DNA from: Ariolimax columbianus
Lineage: Eukaryota; Mollusca; Gastropoda; Stylommatophora; Arionidae
Direction of reading: 5' to 3'
Assembly: GCA_036924085.1 (NCBI GenBank)
Contig: JAVGWX010000005.1
Coordinates: 94,399,264 to 94,463,263, forward strand
DNA length: 64,000 nucleotides
Of the stretch, positions 58,901 through 63,529 are shown in pieces (within the stretch, counting starts at the first letter, position 1; each line of letters opens with the position of its first letter). Under the pieces are notes generated by a model. It saw nothing but the letters and a program-made list of their open reading frames with translations. It was not told the origin of the DNA and ran no database searches. The translations under genes were made by a program, and so were the position numbers.

Positions 58901-61900
58901 CTCTAGAGCTAATATGTATGGCGCTGACCACATAAGAAAGTACGCGATAAAATGGAGGCGTCCACCTAGTCCTGCTGGAGATGGACGATAAACTCAGAGG
59001 TCCCATATACAGGCTGTTAGCTGCTGTCTGAATAATAGTGGCCTGAATGAAGGTCAAAAGCAAGCAGCCCCTGCATCATGCAAAGACAGAAAGGCCAATC
59101 ACTCGTTTGTCTACATACTTGATTGCAAGCATATGCAAGCAAAGACCTGTACACCTCCCCAGGAATAGAAGAGGAACAACTAAGAGAGAAGATCTTATAT
59201 ATTTTTGTAACACATCACTTTGCTGTCATTGACCAATTTTGTAAGAAGAAGAATGAGCCAAGAGCTACTCTGGTGTTAGGTTCCAAGGGTTATAGTTGTA
59301 GTCCTAACAGTGTGGTAGACGTTCCTGAAACTGATTTGTGTCATCTTTTCCAGAATGTGGAGGGAAAAACTTGCACTTTGTTCACCCGTCTGCACATGCT
59401 GATTCTGTGGCTAATGGAACAATTCGTTCTGCTTTTGAGTACAATGGCCAAAAGTGTTCAGCTTGCTCCAGGATGTATGTTCCACAGTCATTGTGGCCAC
59501 AGATCAAAGCTAAGATACTGGACATCCTGAAGGAGGTCAAAATGGGCTCCCCTTTTGACAGAGAATCTTTTGTTACAGCTGTCATTGATGATAAGGTAAA
59601 TATATTTTAGGAGGTCAACTGTAGTTTGGCGGTAGTCATTTATATTTTAGGGGGGAGGTCATTGATGGTCTGATTGTCTTGTGGTCATTGATGGTCTGAT
59701 TGTCTTGTGGTCATTGGGTGATCATTGATGGTCTTGTGGTCATTGGTGGTCTTGTGGTCATTGGTGGTCATTGATGGTCTGATTGTCTTGTGGTCATTGG
59801 GTGATCATTGGTGGTCTTGTGGTCATTGGTGGTCATTGGTGTCTTGTGGTCATTGATGTCTTGTGGTCATTGGTGGTCTTGTAGTCATTTGTGGTCTTGT
59901 GGTCATTGGTGGTCTTGTAGTCATTGGTGGTCTTGTAGTCATTTGTGGTCTTGTGGTCATTGGTGGTCTTGTAGTCATTTGTGGTCTTGTGGTCATTGGT
60001 GGTCTTGTAGTCATTTGTGGTCTTGTGGTCATTGGTGGTCTTGTAGTCATTTGTGGTCTTGTGGTCATTGGTGGTCTTGTGGTCATTGGTGGTCTTGTAG
60101 TCATTTGTGGTCTTGTGGTCATTGGTGGTCTTGTAGTCATTTGTAGTCTTGTGGTCATTGGTGGTCTTGTAGTCATTTGTGGTCTTGTGGTCATTGGTGG
60201 TCTTGTAGTCATTAGTGGTCTGGTGGTCTTGTAGTCATTTGTGGTCATTAGTGGTCTTGTGGTCATTAGTGGTCTTGTGGTCATTAGTGGTCTTGTGGTC
60301 ATTAGTGGTCTTGTGGTCATTGGTGGTCTTGTGGTGGCATTTTGATGATAATCAATTATGTTCTAGTCGTGATACTTGAAAGTATGGTGCTGGCGCTTAA
60401 TGTTAAAGCGCTGGTGCTTGATGTAATGGTAGTGGTACTTGATGTTCTGGTGATGGTTCTTAATTTTATGGGGATGATGCCTGAATTTATGGGGATGGTG
60501 CTTGATTTTATTATGATGTTACTTGATTGTGTGATGGTGGTACTTGATTGTGTGATGGTGGTACTTGATTGTGTGATGGTGGTACTTGATTGTGTGATGG
60601 TGGTACTTGATTGTGTGATGGTGGTACTTGATTGTGTGATGGTGGTACTTGATTGTGTGAGGGTGGTACTTGATTGTGTGAGGGTGGTACTTGATTGTGT
60701 GATAGTGGTACTTGATTGTATGATGGTGGTACTGGATTGTATGATGGTGGTACTTGATTGTGTGATGATGGTACTTGATTGAATGAGGATGTTACTTCAT
60801 TGGGAAGCATAATGCTGAGCAGTACATGAGCTACGGCGGTCAGCAACCCAAAGCTAACTTTGGATCAGGACCAATGAACGAGAGCTGCGAAGACCATTCT
60901 CTGCCTGAGAACAAATGAAAAATAAGAAGAAATACTTGATTGTATGATGGTGGTACTTGATTGTATGATGGTGGTACTTGATTGTATGATGGTGGTACTT
61001 GATTGTCTAGTAAAATAATTCCTATCATAAAACATGTCTGAATCCATTCAAAGAAGAAGACAGATTTTTAATTTGTTTCACTGTTTGTCCAGGCCTTTGC
61101 TAGAATCAAAGATTACATAGATCATGCCAAGTCCAGCAAACATCTGAAAATCATAGCAGGAGGACGGTGTGATGACAGGTGAGTCTGGTGATGAGTGAGT
61201 GGTACAGGTGAGTGTGATGACAGGTGAAGGGTGACAGGTGGTTGTGAGGACAGGTGAGTGTTGACAGGTGGGGGATGTCAAGTTAGTGTGATGACAGGTA
61301 AGTTTTGAGAGTGTGAGGATAGGTATGTGTGAGAACAGTTGAGGATTTCAGTCAATATCTTCCTAACTTGTTGTGTGGTAGAACCAGAGAACTGTCCCAC
61401 ACTATCTATTCCACACCATACCTCTCTCACACTATCTCTCACACCATACCTCCTACACCATACCTCTCTCATACCATACCTCTCACACCATCTCTTACAC
61501 ACCACCTCTCCCATACCATCTCTCACACAATATCTCTCTTACACCATGTCTCCCACACCTTTGCTCCCCTAACCAAATATATTTACTTACTCCTTTCAGC
61601 CGTGGCTACTTTGTTGAGCCAACAGTGATAGAGACCACAGACCCCAAGGACAGGATTATGCAGGAGGTGTGTACAGGCTAGATTCATATGTTGAGAAAAT
61701 ATGTATAGATGTCTGTGTTCTGACATAGTCAGAAAAGGTAGTCTTGTAGTAGATATTGCTGCCTGAGACATGTTGTTGGGGACATAAATTAACATAATGT
61801 CTTTATATACTGGTTTAGAAGACTCTGCAGAGTCTGTATACAACCAGTTTATTTTACATTCACTTGATTAAAAATACCTATGCGCATCCAATCTTTTCTT

Positions 61901-63387
61901 GAATTCATTAATTGACCCTGCCTGCACTATTTCCTGTGGCAATGCATTTCACGCATTCCCCACTCTCTGATTAAAAAAAATTTCCTGGTATCTAATCTGG
62001 ACTTTTCTTTAATTAATTTTTTGCAAATTTATCCTTTATTATTTTATAAACCTGTATTAAATCACCTTGAATTCCTATCTTTTCTTGACACTGTAGACCA
62101 GTTTTTCTGTCTTTCCTCATAACTGTAATTCTGGAATCCCGCTATCAGTTTTGTTGCTTGCAAGTTGTCTGGGACATGCTGTTGTGGCCATATTGTCTGG
62201 ACCATGCTTTCTGGGGCATGTTGTTAGGGACATGGTTGTTTATTAATCCTGCCATTACTGTCTCTACAGTACCATGTTTAGATCTGCATTATTTTCTCTT
62301 TTGTCCTGCCCAATACCCCATAAATTTGGCAAGCTATTGTTAAGTTTTCAACCTTGCACTTCTCATCAAAGCTAGTCCCAACCATATCCAATTTCAGCAC
62401 GACTTTTTTTGGGCTCGATTTGTCACCCATCTTTGATCCCTATTCTTTTAGCCAGACTGTATGGGTGCAGCCTGATTTCAGGGCCACCACTTGGAGGTGG
62501 AATAAGATCTTGGTCAGCTATGATTGGCTGACCCTTGCTTAAGCAGCAAGTTATGAGTTGCTGGCTGCTCTCAGCTCACTCACTGCTACATCTTTGCCTC
62601 TTTTCTATAATCCTGGTAATCAATCAGGCAGATGTGTCTGATGACAAGTAGTTAAAAGCTGTAAACATTTATTTTGATCTTTTGTCTTGAAGTACCATGT
62701 TGGACCAAGGACTTAGATAACCATCTCATTGGTCACTAAATGGTTATAGCTGTAGGACCACCAGATCACTTGTGGTGTCCATCTATTGCCAGACATGCGT
62801 ACTACATGGCTGATCCATCTGTAATTCTTTAATGAGCAGAATCTATGTCATTACCCAGGATTTCAATGTTGTGGACTTAATCTCTTAAATAAACTTTAAA
62901 TGTTCTCTCTTACAATCTAAACATGTGCTCATAGTTTCTCTCTAACAACCTTAATGTGCTAATAATTTCTCTCTAACAACCTTAATGTGCTAATAATTTC
63001 TCTCTAACAACCTTAATGTGTACATAATTTCTCTCTAAAAACCTTAATGTGTTCATAATTTCTCTCTAACAGTCTTAATGTGTACATAATTTCTCTCTAA
63101 CAACCTTAATATGTACATAATTTCTCTCTAACAACCTTAATATGTACATAATTTCTCTCTAACAACCTTAATATGTACATAATTTCTCTCTAACAACCTT
63201 AATATGTACATAATTTCTCTCTAAAAATCTTAATGTGTTCATAATTTCTCTCTAACAATGTGAAGGAGATCTTTGGCCCAGTTGTTACTGTGTACGTTTA
63301 CCCTGATGCTGAGCTGGAACAGGCCGTGACGCTGGCACAGACGACCTCTCCATACGCCCTGACTGGTGCCATCTATGTGGAGGACAA
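31890..63387 (+). CDS. ALDH4A1: Delta-1-pyrroline-5-carboxylate dehydrogenase, mitochondrial (13 exons, 3' end beyond window)
   Basis: Catalyses NAD+-dependent oxidation of glutamate-gamma-semialdehyde to glutamate, the last step of proline catabolism, in the mitochondrial matrix. Coding exons: 31890-31939, 33026-33239, 37262-37309, 39528-39683, 42748-42828, 43307-43381, 44056-44130, 52848-53035, 53788-53861, 59354-59595, 61093-61178, 61600-61666, 63266-63387. All introns are GT-AG and all junctions keep frame, giving 492 codons plus 2 nt. Landmarks: an Arg-rich leader (MAAVLLKRFTVVSRRN), PFNFTAIGG, LWKPSDTA, FVPADGP, NFTGSV, GECGGKN (split by exons 9/10), the catalytic cysteine in GQKCSACSR, and EEIFGPV. 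Vertebrate orthologs have about 563 residues, so about 70 C-terminal residues lie past the window. Introns are crowded with repeats; intron 7 is 8.7 kb. No disabling change was found. Confidence 0.95.
32590..32955. repeat. Pyrimidine-rich minisatellite, 17-bp unit, in ALDH4A1 intron 1
   Basis: About 20 units of CCTCCTCTCATCTTCAC, with AACTTCAC and CCACTCAACTTCAC variants. It ends about 70 bp upstream of the exon 2 acceptor. One strand is almost purely pyrimidine. The 136-codon plus-strand frame is an artefact. Confidence 0.95.
33026..33239 (+). CDS. ALDH4A1: ALDH4A1 exon 2
   Basis: Acceptor TTTTCCAG, donor GTAAGT. It encodes the end of the leader (FLDNRIITKSTTRAM) and the start of the mature enzyme (YNEPILDFAKGSKEVTALEN, then VPIIIGDEEIRT and QKQVA). 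The GDEE block and NEP motif match the N-terminal region of P5C dehydrogenases. Exon end phase is 0. The LINE at 33257 starts 17 nt after this exon. Confidence 0.93.
33257..35590 (+). mobile_element. LINE family A, 5'-truncated, with RT and RNase H open frame
   Basis: The frame is open from about 33257 to 35521 (about 755 codons) in ALDH4A1 intron 2, same strand. RT blocks: WKRGIVPQAWKDAIRVPVPK, NGYRPISLLSCVGKLMERM, QAGFRQHRSTEDQ, VDLEKAFDKVWKDGL, QGVPQGGVLSPTLFLVYIND, and catalytic FADDLAMW. RNase H residues look intact: Asp in AYTDGS, Glu in RAEAEALR, Asp in LLTDALA, Asp in NEEADRLA. A C-terminal C-x-C-x8-H-x4-C motif (CPCGTGKMTAEHLLQNC) follows. The 3' end is CTCAGGATGACC, then TGCGTGCGAAGAAG and further GAA repeats. 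No endonuclease domain is present. RNase H plus a GAA-repeat tail suggests the I/Nimb/Ingi group. Three shorter relatives occur in other introns. Confidence 0.93.
35591..36129. other. ALDH4A1 intron 2 segment, nothing recognised
   Basis: Between LINE A and the mariner relic. No coding motif or repeat was identified. Confidence 0.4.
36130..36880 (+). pseudogene. Mariner transposase relic in ALDH4A1 intron 2
   Basis: Plus-strand frames give VDRLVKTN near 36210, HHIIHDVLKCQKVSTRWVP near 36285, and VTGDETWVHYQEP at 36437-36477, which includes the first catalytic Asp block. After frame changes they give QHDNARPHTARATAAAIE-like sequence near 36680-36730 and a PYSPDLAS-like block near 36760. The order is canonical for mariner transposases. 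Stops at 36478 and several frameshifts make it dead. Inverted repeats were not assigned. Confidence 0.8.
37154..37413. repeat. Direct repeat flanking exon 3
   Basis: CTGAGGTATAAAA(A)ACAGCA plus TAAGCT occurs at 37154-37179 and 37389-37413, bracketing the 48-bp exon 3. The copies differ by one A. Confidence 0.85.
37262..37309 (+). CDS. ALDH4A1: ALDH4A1 exon 3
   Basis: A 16-codon exon, acceptor ATCCATTGCAG, donor GTAAGT, phase 0 both ends. It encodes PFDHQRTVATFYYATP, aligning with the PFNHGHKVA.FCYA segment of P5C dehydrogenases. Very short, but supported by both splice sites and family alignment. Confidence 0.9.
37690..37830 (+). pseudogene. Short LINE relic
   Basis: Frames around QMFINKAVQKILGL, then FGKVRNNSLWQKTG, resemble the post-RT region of invertebrate LINEs (a FINKCLRRIL, then a W..TISN..LW pattern). 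Too decayed for more than a tentative call. The rest of intron 3 up to 38,925 shows nothing recognisable. Confidence 0.4.
38930..39290 (-). pseudogene. LINE RT fragment in ALDH4A1 intron 3
   Basis: The minus strand encodes KINMSTADAIHISR, LSISVNNIRIKQTCELRFLE, then SIFVDDGSLNREIDSR. These match the segment after the FADD motif of RTE-like RTs (NVNKTE, VNG..I, FRYLGS). No catalytic motif is present. Confidence 0.65.
39528..39683 (+). CDS. ALDH4A1: ALDH4A1 exon 4
   Basis: A 52-codon exon, acceptor TTCATTCACAG, donor GTGAGT. It encodes EIIKKAITSCLKARAEWERR, a PLKERSDIFLRAADLIS segment and KYRMEVIAATMLGQ. The W, P, R.I.L.AAD and MLGQ positions match the cofactor-binding domain of the family. Confidence 0.95.
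40160..41240 (-). pseudogene. Penelope-like retroelement fragment in ALDH4A1 intron 4
   Basis: Minus-strand frames give in order LTVNFLDITTVSICPSSFST, VYYKPFNAHSSHL, SDSLPFSQLLR, NDEGLFLKAYDM, VKLVITYHPHSSSVQDILF, EFDIKEGFTCKSHNLIDSV, CRQCDMTCIAETDLELHARI, then NDIYNHSGSPIARHL and LISHMGCLQRPVINIFHLF. This is the order of the RT C-terminus (FLD, YYKP.D.H) followed by the GIY-YIG endonuclease region (C..C, ET..L, HLRLI..LG) of Penelope-like elements. The YIG residues are replaced by CIA, and several stops occur. It is interrupted at 40428-40500 by a LINE family A tail. Confidence 0.75.
40428..40500 (+). mobile_element. LINE family A tail, 73 bp, nested in the Penelope-like element
   Basis: AGCCTCAGGATGACCGCTGC, TTTTTTCGAAAAAATAAAGG and GCGTACGACGAAGAAGAAG match the 3' end of the element at 33257-35590. 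Flanking repeats AAATGATGGAGT (40416-40427) and AAATGACGGAGT (40501-40512) agree at 11 of 12 bases. Confidence 0.9.
41635..42000. repeat. Minisatellite, about 35-bp unit, ten copies, intron 4
   Basis: The unit is TGTTGTGTCACAGATCACAG followed by TGAGGTCTGCCTTCA. CACAGATCAC and CATAGATCAC variants alternate, suggesting a 70-bp higher-order unit. Confidence 0.95.
42231..42243. repeat. 13-bp target-site duplication of SINE (left)
   Basis: GAAAGCTGCATCT here is identical to 42506-42518. Confidence 0.9.
42244..42505 (-). mobile_element. tRNA-derived SINE in ALDH4A1 intron 4
   Basis: Minus-strand copy of the SINE at 26350-26621: head GGGGACGGCGTAGCCTAGTG, B box GGGTTCGATCCC, body GGATGCACTGGGCCGACAGG, and about 25 A at the 3' end (poly-T on the plus strand). 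It is flanked by a perfect 13-bp duplication. The high similarity to the other copy suggests fairly recent activity. Confidence 0.93.
42748..42828 (+). CDS. ALDH4A1: ALDH4A1 exon 5
   Basis: A 27-codon exon, acceptor GGTATTTCAG, donor GTCAGT. It encodes AKNVYQAEVDAAAELVDFLR then FDIMFAQ, matching the Q.E.DAA.EL.DF.RF signature of P5C dehydrogenase. Confidence 0.95.
43003..43275. repeat. 30-bp minisatellite derived from a hAT-like terminus, intron 5
   Basis: Starts CACCAGCCTTTCTCAAACTT, resembling a hAT-type transposon end. Seven to eight units of AATGTCCAGGTCTCTGGGAA followed by CCCTTGAAAT then run to about 43270. It ends about 35 bp before the exon 6 acceptor. Confidence 0.85.
43307..43381 (+). 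CDS. ALDH4A1: ALDH4A1 exon 6
   Basis: A 25-codon exon, acceptor TTTCCCACAG, donor GTGAGA. It encodes STTSYQPLSTNPSVTLNSIS then YRGMEG (with exon 7), matching the variable linker before the YRG.EGF block. Confidence 0.93.
44056..44130 (+). CDS. ALDH4A1: ALDH4A1 exon 7
   Basis: A 25-codon exon, acceptor TGTTTGCAG, donor GTAAGA. It encodes GFWAAICPFNFTAIGGHLPM then APALM. The PFNFTAIGG core, including the Asn that helps stabilise the oxyanion in ALDHs, is kept. Positions usually V, S and N (GFVAAIS, GGNL) are W, C and H here. Confidence 0.93.
44320..44770. repeat. Compound tandem repeat, about 130-bp higher-order unit, intron 7
   Basis: Units contain TTTCTCAGATGTCTCTGTCA, AAGTTTAACCCTTAAATAAC and TTTCTCCCATAAAA, then TGGC or TGACTGAC. 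Two half-unit types alternate (ACTATATCTATTTCTCCC and GACTTTCTCCC). Confidence 0.9.
45430..45615. repeat. Minisatellite, about 18-20-bp unit, intron 7
   Basis: About ten units of CATAACAGGTAACACATTT or CATAACAGGTAATACATCT. Confidence 0.92.
45620..46615. other. ALDH4A1 intron 7 segment, nothing recognised
   Basis: AT-rich sequence with no coding or repeat signal that I can support. Confidence 0.4.
46616..47255 (+). repeat. Dispersed repeat, family X, interrupted by LINE family B
   Basis: Matches 23620-24055 in order: AGCACCACTGCCTCACAGAG, AGCATGTCATAAGAG, then after the insertion AACTGTGTGACATGGCATAA, GGTGGTTTGTTTAGAGCAGC, GAGTCTATTAAGATGAATTC and TTAAGCAGGAAATCCTTCTC. The interruption at 46683-46981 is absent from the other copy. 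Confidence 0.8.
46683..46981 (-). mobile_element. LINE family B 3' fragment inserted in family X
   Basis: The reverse complement matches the 3' end of 27345-28135, from TTTCGCCTGAGAAATAAACA to GATCCTGAACGCAAAGAAG. Flanking repeats TAAGAGGCGACT (46671-46682) and TAAGAGGTGACT (46982-46993) agree at 11 of 12 bases. It is 299 bp. Confidence 0.88.
47256..48020. other. ALDH4A1 intron 7 segment, nothing recognised
   Basis: No feature that can be supported. Sequence is AT-rich. Confidence 0.4.
48025..48990. repeat. Minisatellite, 28/25-bp units, about 35 copies, intron 7
   Basis: The main unit is CCTAATACTGATGGTGACTG followed by TAGTCAAA (28 bp); a 25-bp variant lacks TGT (GACTAGTCAAA). GGTGAC and GGGGAC versions form blocks. 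The LINE A fragment at 49008 inserted at its edge. Confidence 0.97.
49008..49233 (+). mobile_element. LINE family A fragment, 226 bp, intron 7
   Basis: Encodes the C-terminal zinc-like motif (CTCGTGKMTAEHLLQNCP) and the shared 3' end CTCAGGATGAAAGCTGC, then GTACGAAGAAGAAG. Flanked by 12-bp repeats AATACAGATGAA (48996-49007 and 49234-49245). Confidence 0.9.
49400..49600. repeat. Dispersed repeat shared with 62690-62850
   Basis: TTGGAGTACCATGTTGGATC, a TGTAGGGCCACCA block and CAGACATGCATA recur in the same order at 62690-62850. Class unknown. Confidence 0.55.
50110..50274 (-). mobile_element. LINE 3' tail, dispersed copy
   Basis: CTTTCAGCTCCCAGTGGAGC and later TTTATGTGTGTTTCAGACTG match the copies at 11050-11330 and 63710-63900. 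Confidence 0.55.
50275..52545 (-). pseudogene. CR1-like LINE, broken, in ALDH4A1 intron 7
   Basis: On the minus strand an endonuclease C-terminus (LDLVFTTEEYMIEN, LFGSSDHQIIRW) is followed by RT blocks: CPGQDGIHPKLLFEI, DWKDAGVIPLFKKGKKSDPS, NYRPVSLTSMVCKLLESIIK, SQHGFTRGRSCLTNL and LDFAKAFEY. A broken palm region is followed by FNVDKCTVIHMGR, ERDLGVII, RPRLEYCVQVWSP and ERVQNRVTKLI. The 3' tail reads CTTCTAAACCAGTATA then GTTAAGTTAA. Several stops lie in the palm. It is 2.3 kb and the largest insertion in intron 7. Confidence 0.9.
52848..53035 (+). CDS. ALDH4A1: ALDH4A1 exon 8
   Basis: Acceptor TGTTGACAAG, donor GTAAGT, 62 codons plus 2 nt. It encodes GNVALWKPSDTAVLSNYTVY, a REAGLPAGVINFVPADGPVF segment and LNFTGSV. 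The WKPSDTA, FVPADGP and FTGS motifs are the NAD+-binding signature of the family. The acceptor has A at -3, a weaker context than usual. Confidence 0.95.
53440..53670 (-). pseudogene. LINE RT fragment in intron 8
   Basis: The minus strand gives MDDICMVSQKLKDIQEKI, then GLQISVNKTMKMIINSKQ and YLGKKISKDGNKP. This is the segment just after the DD motif of RTE-like RTs (GL.IN..KTK.M, then YLG..I...G). Short and isolated. Confidence 0.65.
53788..53861 (+). CDS. ALDH4A1: ALDH4A1 exon 9
   Basis: Acceptor TTTTCTGTAG, donor GTAAGG. It encodes TFKKLWKQIAQNLDVFKNYP then RIIG, ending one base into the Glu codon completed by exon 10 (GECGGKN). The last 30 nt are nearly duplicated at 56423-56492. Confidence 0.95.
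54285..54705. repeat. Minisatellite, 45-bp unit, nine copies, intron 9
   Basis: The unit is GTGATGTGTGGGTGCTGGGG, CATTGTCAAGGTGGAGG, then AACCAGGA. It keeps frames open on both strands (15-residue repeats), yielding false proteins of up to 224 codons that also run into the neighbouring LINE. Confidence 0.96.
54757..55630 (-). mobile_element. LINE family A fragment, 874 bp, antisense in intron 9
   Basis: Minus-strand copy covering RNase H (MDWTHAYTNGSVTN, RAEAEALRAAVEEM, VQWVPSHCNIQGNEEADRLA) and the C-terminal CPCGTGKMTAEHLLQNCP motif, very similar to 33257-35590. In this copy the Asp of LLTDALA is Asn (LLTNALA) and that of YTDGS is Asn (YTNGS). Flanking repeats 54738-54756 and 55631-55649 (TGAATATCATGGAAT, then C or G, then ATC) agree at 18 of 19 bases. 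Confidence 0.95.
56423..56500 (+). repeat. Two tandem copies of an exon 9-like segment in intron 9
   Basis: A 35-bp unit (CTGCAAGAACTGTCCAAGGA, TTATTAGAGGCGTGC) occurs at 56423-56457 and 56458-56492 and begins again at 56493. It resembles the end of exon 9 (CAAGAACTATCCAAGGATTA, TT), with one mismatch in the 22-bp core. No consensus donor follows. Further upstream, 56188-56202 (GTCTGCAAGAACTAC) is another partial match. Confidence 0.8.
56780..57035 (+). mobile_element. LINE 3' end fragment in intron 9
   Basis: Blocks CATTACAAGAAAGTCTCTGT, GGAATCCTCAATGCAAGAGA, AGTAGAGGCAGACCAAAACA and ACATGTGCTCCAGAAGGGGC match the end of the LINE type also seen at 57790-58030 and in reverse at 63710-63900. 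Confidence 0.6.
57290..57500. repeat. Possible dispersed repeat
   Basis: TAATGCCCTTTTCAGGGTGC and GCATTCAGCAACAACAACC look repeat-derived; CCCTTTTCAGGG also occurs in family Y at 25825. Weak evidence. Confidence 0.3.
57705..58030 (+). mobile_element. GCATGGGG-family relic followed by LINE 3' end
   Basis: 57705-57770 (GGGCAACCTCATCATGCAAA) is a diverged copy of the 590-910 repeat. 57890-58020 encodes GNIWSELESLAQDRGSW and ends TCTATGCTCCACTGGGAGCT, the usual end of an invertebrate LINE ORF and its 3' tail. Confidence 0.6.
58290..59070 (-). pseudogene. LINE C-terminal fragment in intron 9
   Basis: Minus-strand frames give EIWTVYRRHKKNLNHFHILC, LRQMA, then an IRW.GR.VRL-like stretch, FKDTLKTSLKAF and a tail with ALTACEYADPKSD. 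They match the C-terminal blocks of the LINE at 13219-15907 (WTVYSGHARRLNPFHTGCL, RMSDDRLPKKL, FKDGLKDSLKS). Diverged and frameshifted. Confidence 0.7.
59354..59595 (+). CDS. ALDH4A1: ALDH4A1 exon 10 (catalytic cysteine)
   Basis: Acceptor CATCTTTTCCAG, donor GTAAAT, 80 codons after completing the split Glu. It encodes CGGKNLHFVHPSAHADSVAN, IRSAFEYNGQKCSACSRMYV, then SLWPQIKAKIL and SFVTAVIDDK. The Cys in GQKCSACSR is the catalytic nucleophile of P5C dehydrogenase (Cys348 in the human enzyme). Confidence 0.97.
59660..60335. repeat. Minisatellite, 18-bp unit, about 35 copies, intron 10
   Basis: The unit is GGTCTTGTGGTCATTGGT, alternating with GGTCTTGTAGTCATTTGT to form a 36-bp higher-order unit. 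It stays open in several frames (six-residue repeats). Confidence 0.97.
60395..61012. repeat. Minisatellite, 21-bp unit, split by family Y insertion, intron 10
   Basis: About 18 units of GATGGTGGTACTTGATTGTGT lie at 60395-60800, and three to four more (TGTATGATGGTGGTACTTGA) at 60935-61012. The interruption at about 60808-60935 is a short copy of family Y. Confidence 0.95.
60808..60935. repeat. Family Y copy inserted in the 21-bp array
   Basis: ATGCTGAGCAGTACATGAGC, GGCGGTCAGCAACCCAAAGC and AACGAGAGCTGCGAAGACC match 25530-25620. It ends CTGAGAACAAATG, then AATAAGAAGAAAT. Confidence 0.75.
61093..61178 (+). CDS. ALDH4A1: ALDH4A1 exon 11
   Basis: Acceptor GTTTGTCCAG, donor GTGAGT, 28 codons plus 2 nt. 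It encodes AFARIKDYIDHAKSSKHLKI then IAGGRCDD, matching the region preceding the GYFVEPT block. Confidence 0.95.
61180..61565. repeat. Two irregular tandem arrays in intron 11
   Basis: 61180-61325 contains repeated GACAGGTGAGTGTGATG-like units, several of which look like splice donors (AGGTGAGT). 61400-61560 contains CACACCATACCTCTCTCACA-like units. Confidence 0.8.
61600..61666 (+). CDS. ALDH4A1: ALDH4A1 exon 12
   Basis: Acceptor TACTCCTTTCAG, donor GTGTGT. It encodes RGYFVEPTVIETTDPKDRIM then QE, preceded by a split Ser codon. GYFVEPT is a conserved ALDH motif. Confidence 0.95.
61795..62158 (-). mobile_element. CR1-like LINE 3' end in intron 12
   Basis: The reverse complement matches 50275-50650: AACTGATAGCGGGATTCCAG, the AAATTTTTTTTAATCAGAGAG block, AATGCATTGCCACAGGAAA, and the tail GAGTCTTCTAAACCAGTATA. 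It is 5'-truncated with small internal deletions. Confidence 0.75.
62350..62860. repeat. Dispersed repeats in intron 12
   Basis: 62425-62600 resembles 12030-12225 (CACTTGGAGG context, TATGAGTTGCTGGCTGCT). 62690-62850 resembles 49400-49600 (AAGTACCATGTTGGACCAAG, TGTAGGACCACCA, CCAGACATGCGTA). Their class is unknown; together they may be parts of one element. Confidence 0.5.
62925..63257. repeat. Minisatellite, 31-bp unit, ten to eleven copies, ending at exon 13 acceptor
   Basis: The unit is ATAATTTCTCTCTAACAACC followed by TTAATATGTAC. Each unit carries a pyrimidine run and a CTAAC that resembles a splicing branch point. The last partial unit is 8 bp upstream of exon 13. Confidence 0.96.
63266..63387 (+). 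CDS. ALDH4A1: ALDH4A1 exon 13 (last in window)
   Basis: Acceptor CAATGTGAAG, donor GTAAGC, 40 codons plus 2 nt. It encodes EIFGPVVTVYVYPDAELEQA, a TLAQTTSPYALTGAI segment and VEDK (last codon split). EEIFGPV, with the first Glu in exon 12, binds NAD+ in ALDHs. The acceptor is purine-rich (A at -3) and immediately follows the minisatellite. The next exon is outside the window. Confidence 0.95.
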
Positions 63388-63529
63388 GTAAGCACGTGAT
63401 AATTGTCCTTTTTGTTTTCCTCTATGTGTTATGGTGTACCATCATCTCTATTTTACTTCTAACAAATCATAAAGACACAACTGTGTAGAAGGTTCCTTAC
63501 ATAAAGACTGTGCCAAAGCACTTCTGTTG

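Noticed and set aside
59850..60320. MTTRP repeat ORF on the minus strand
   Set aside because: Product of the 18-bp intronic array; all in-phase units give the same hexapeptide.
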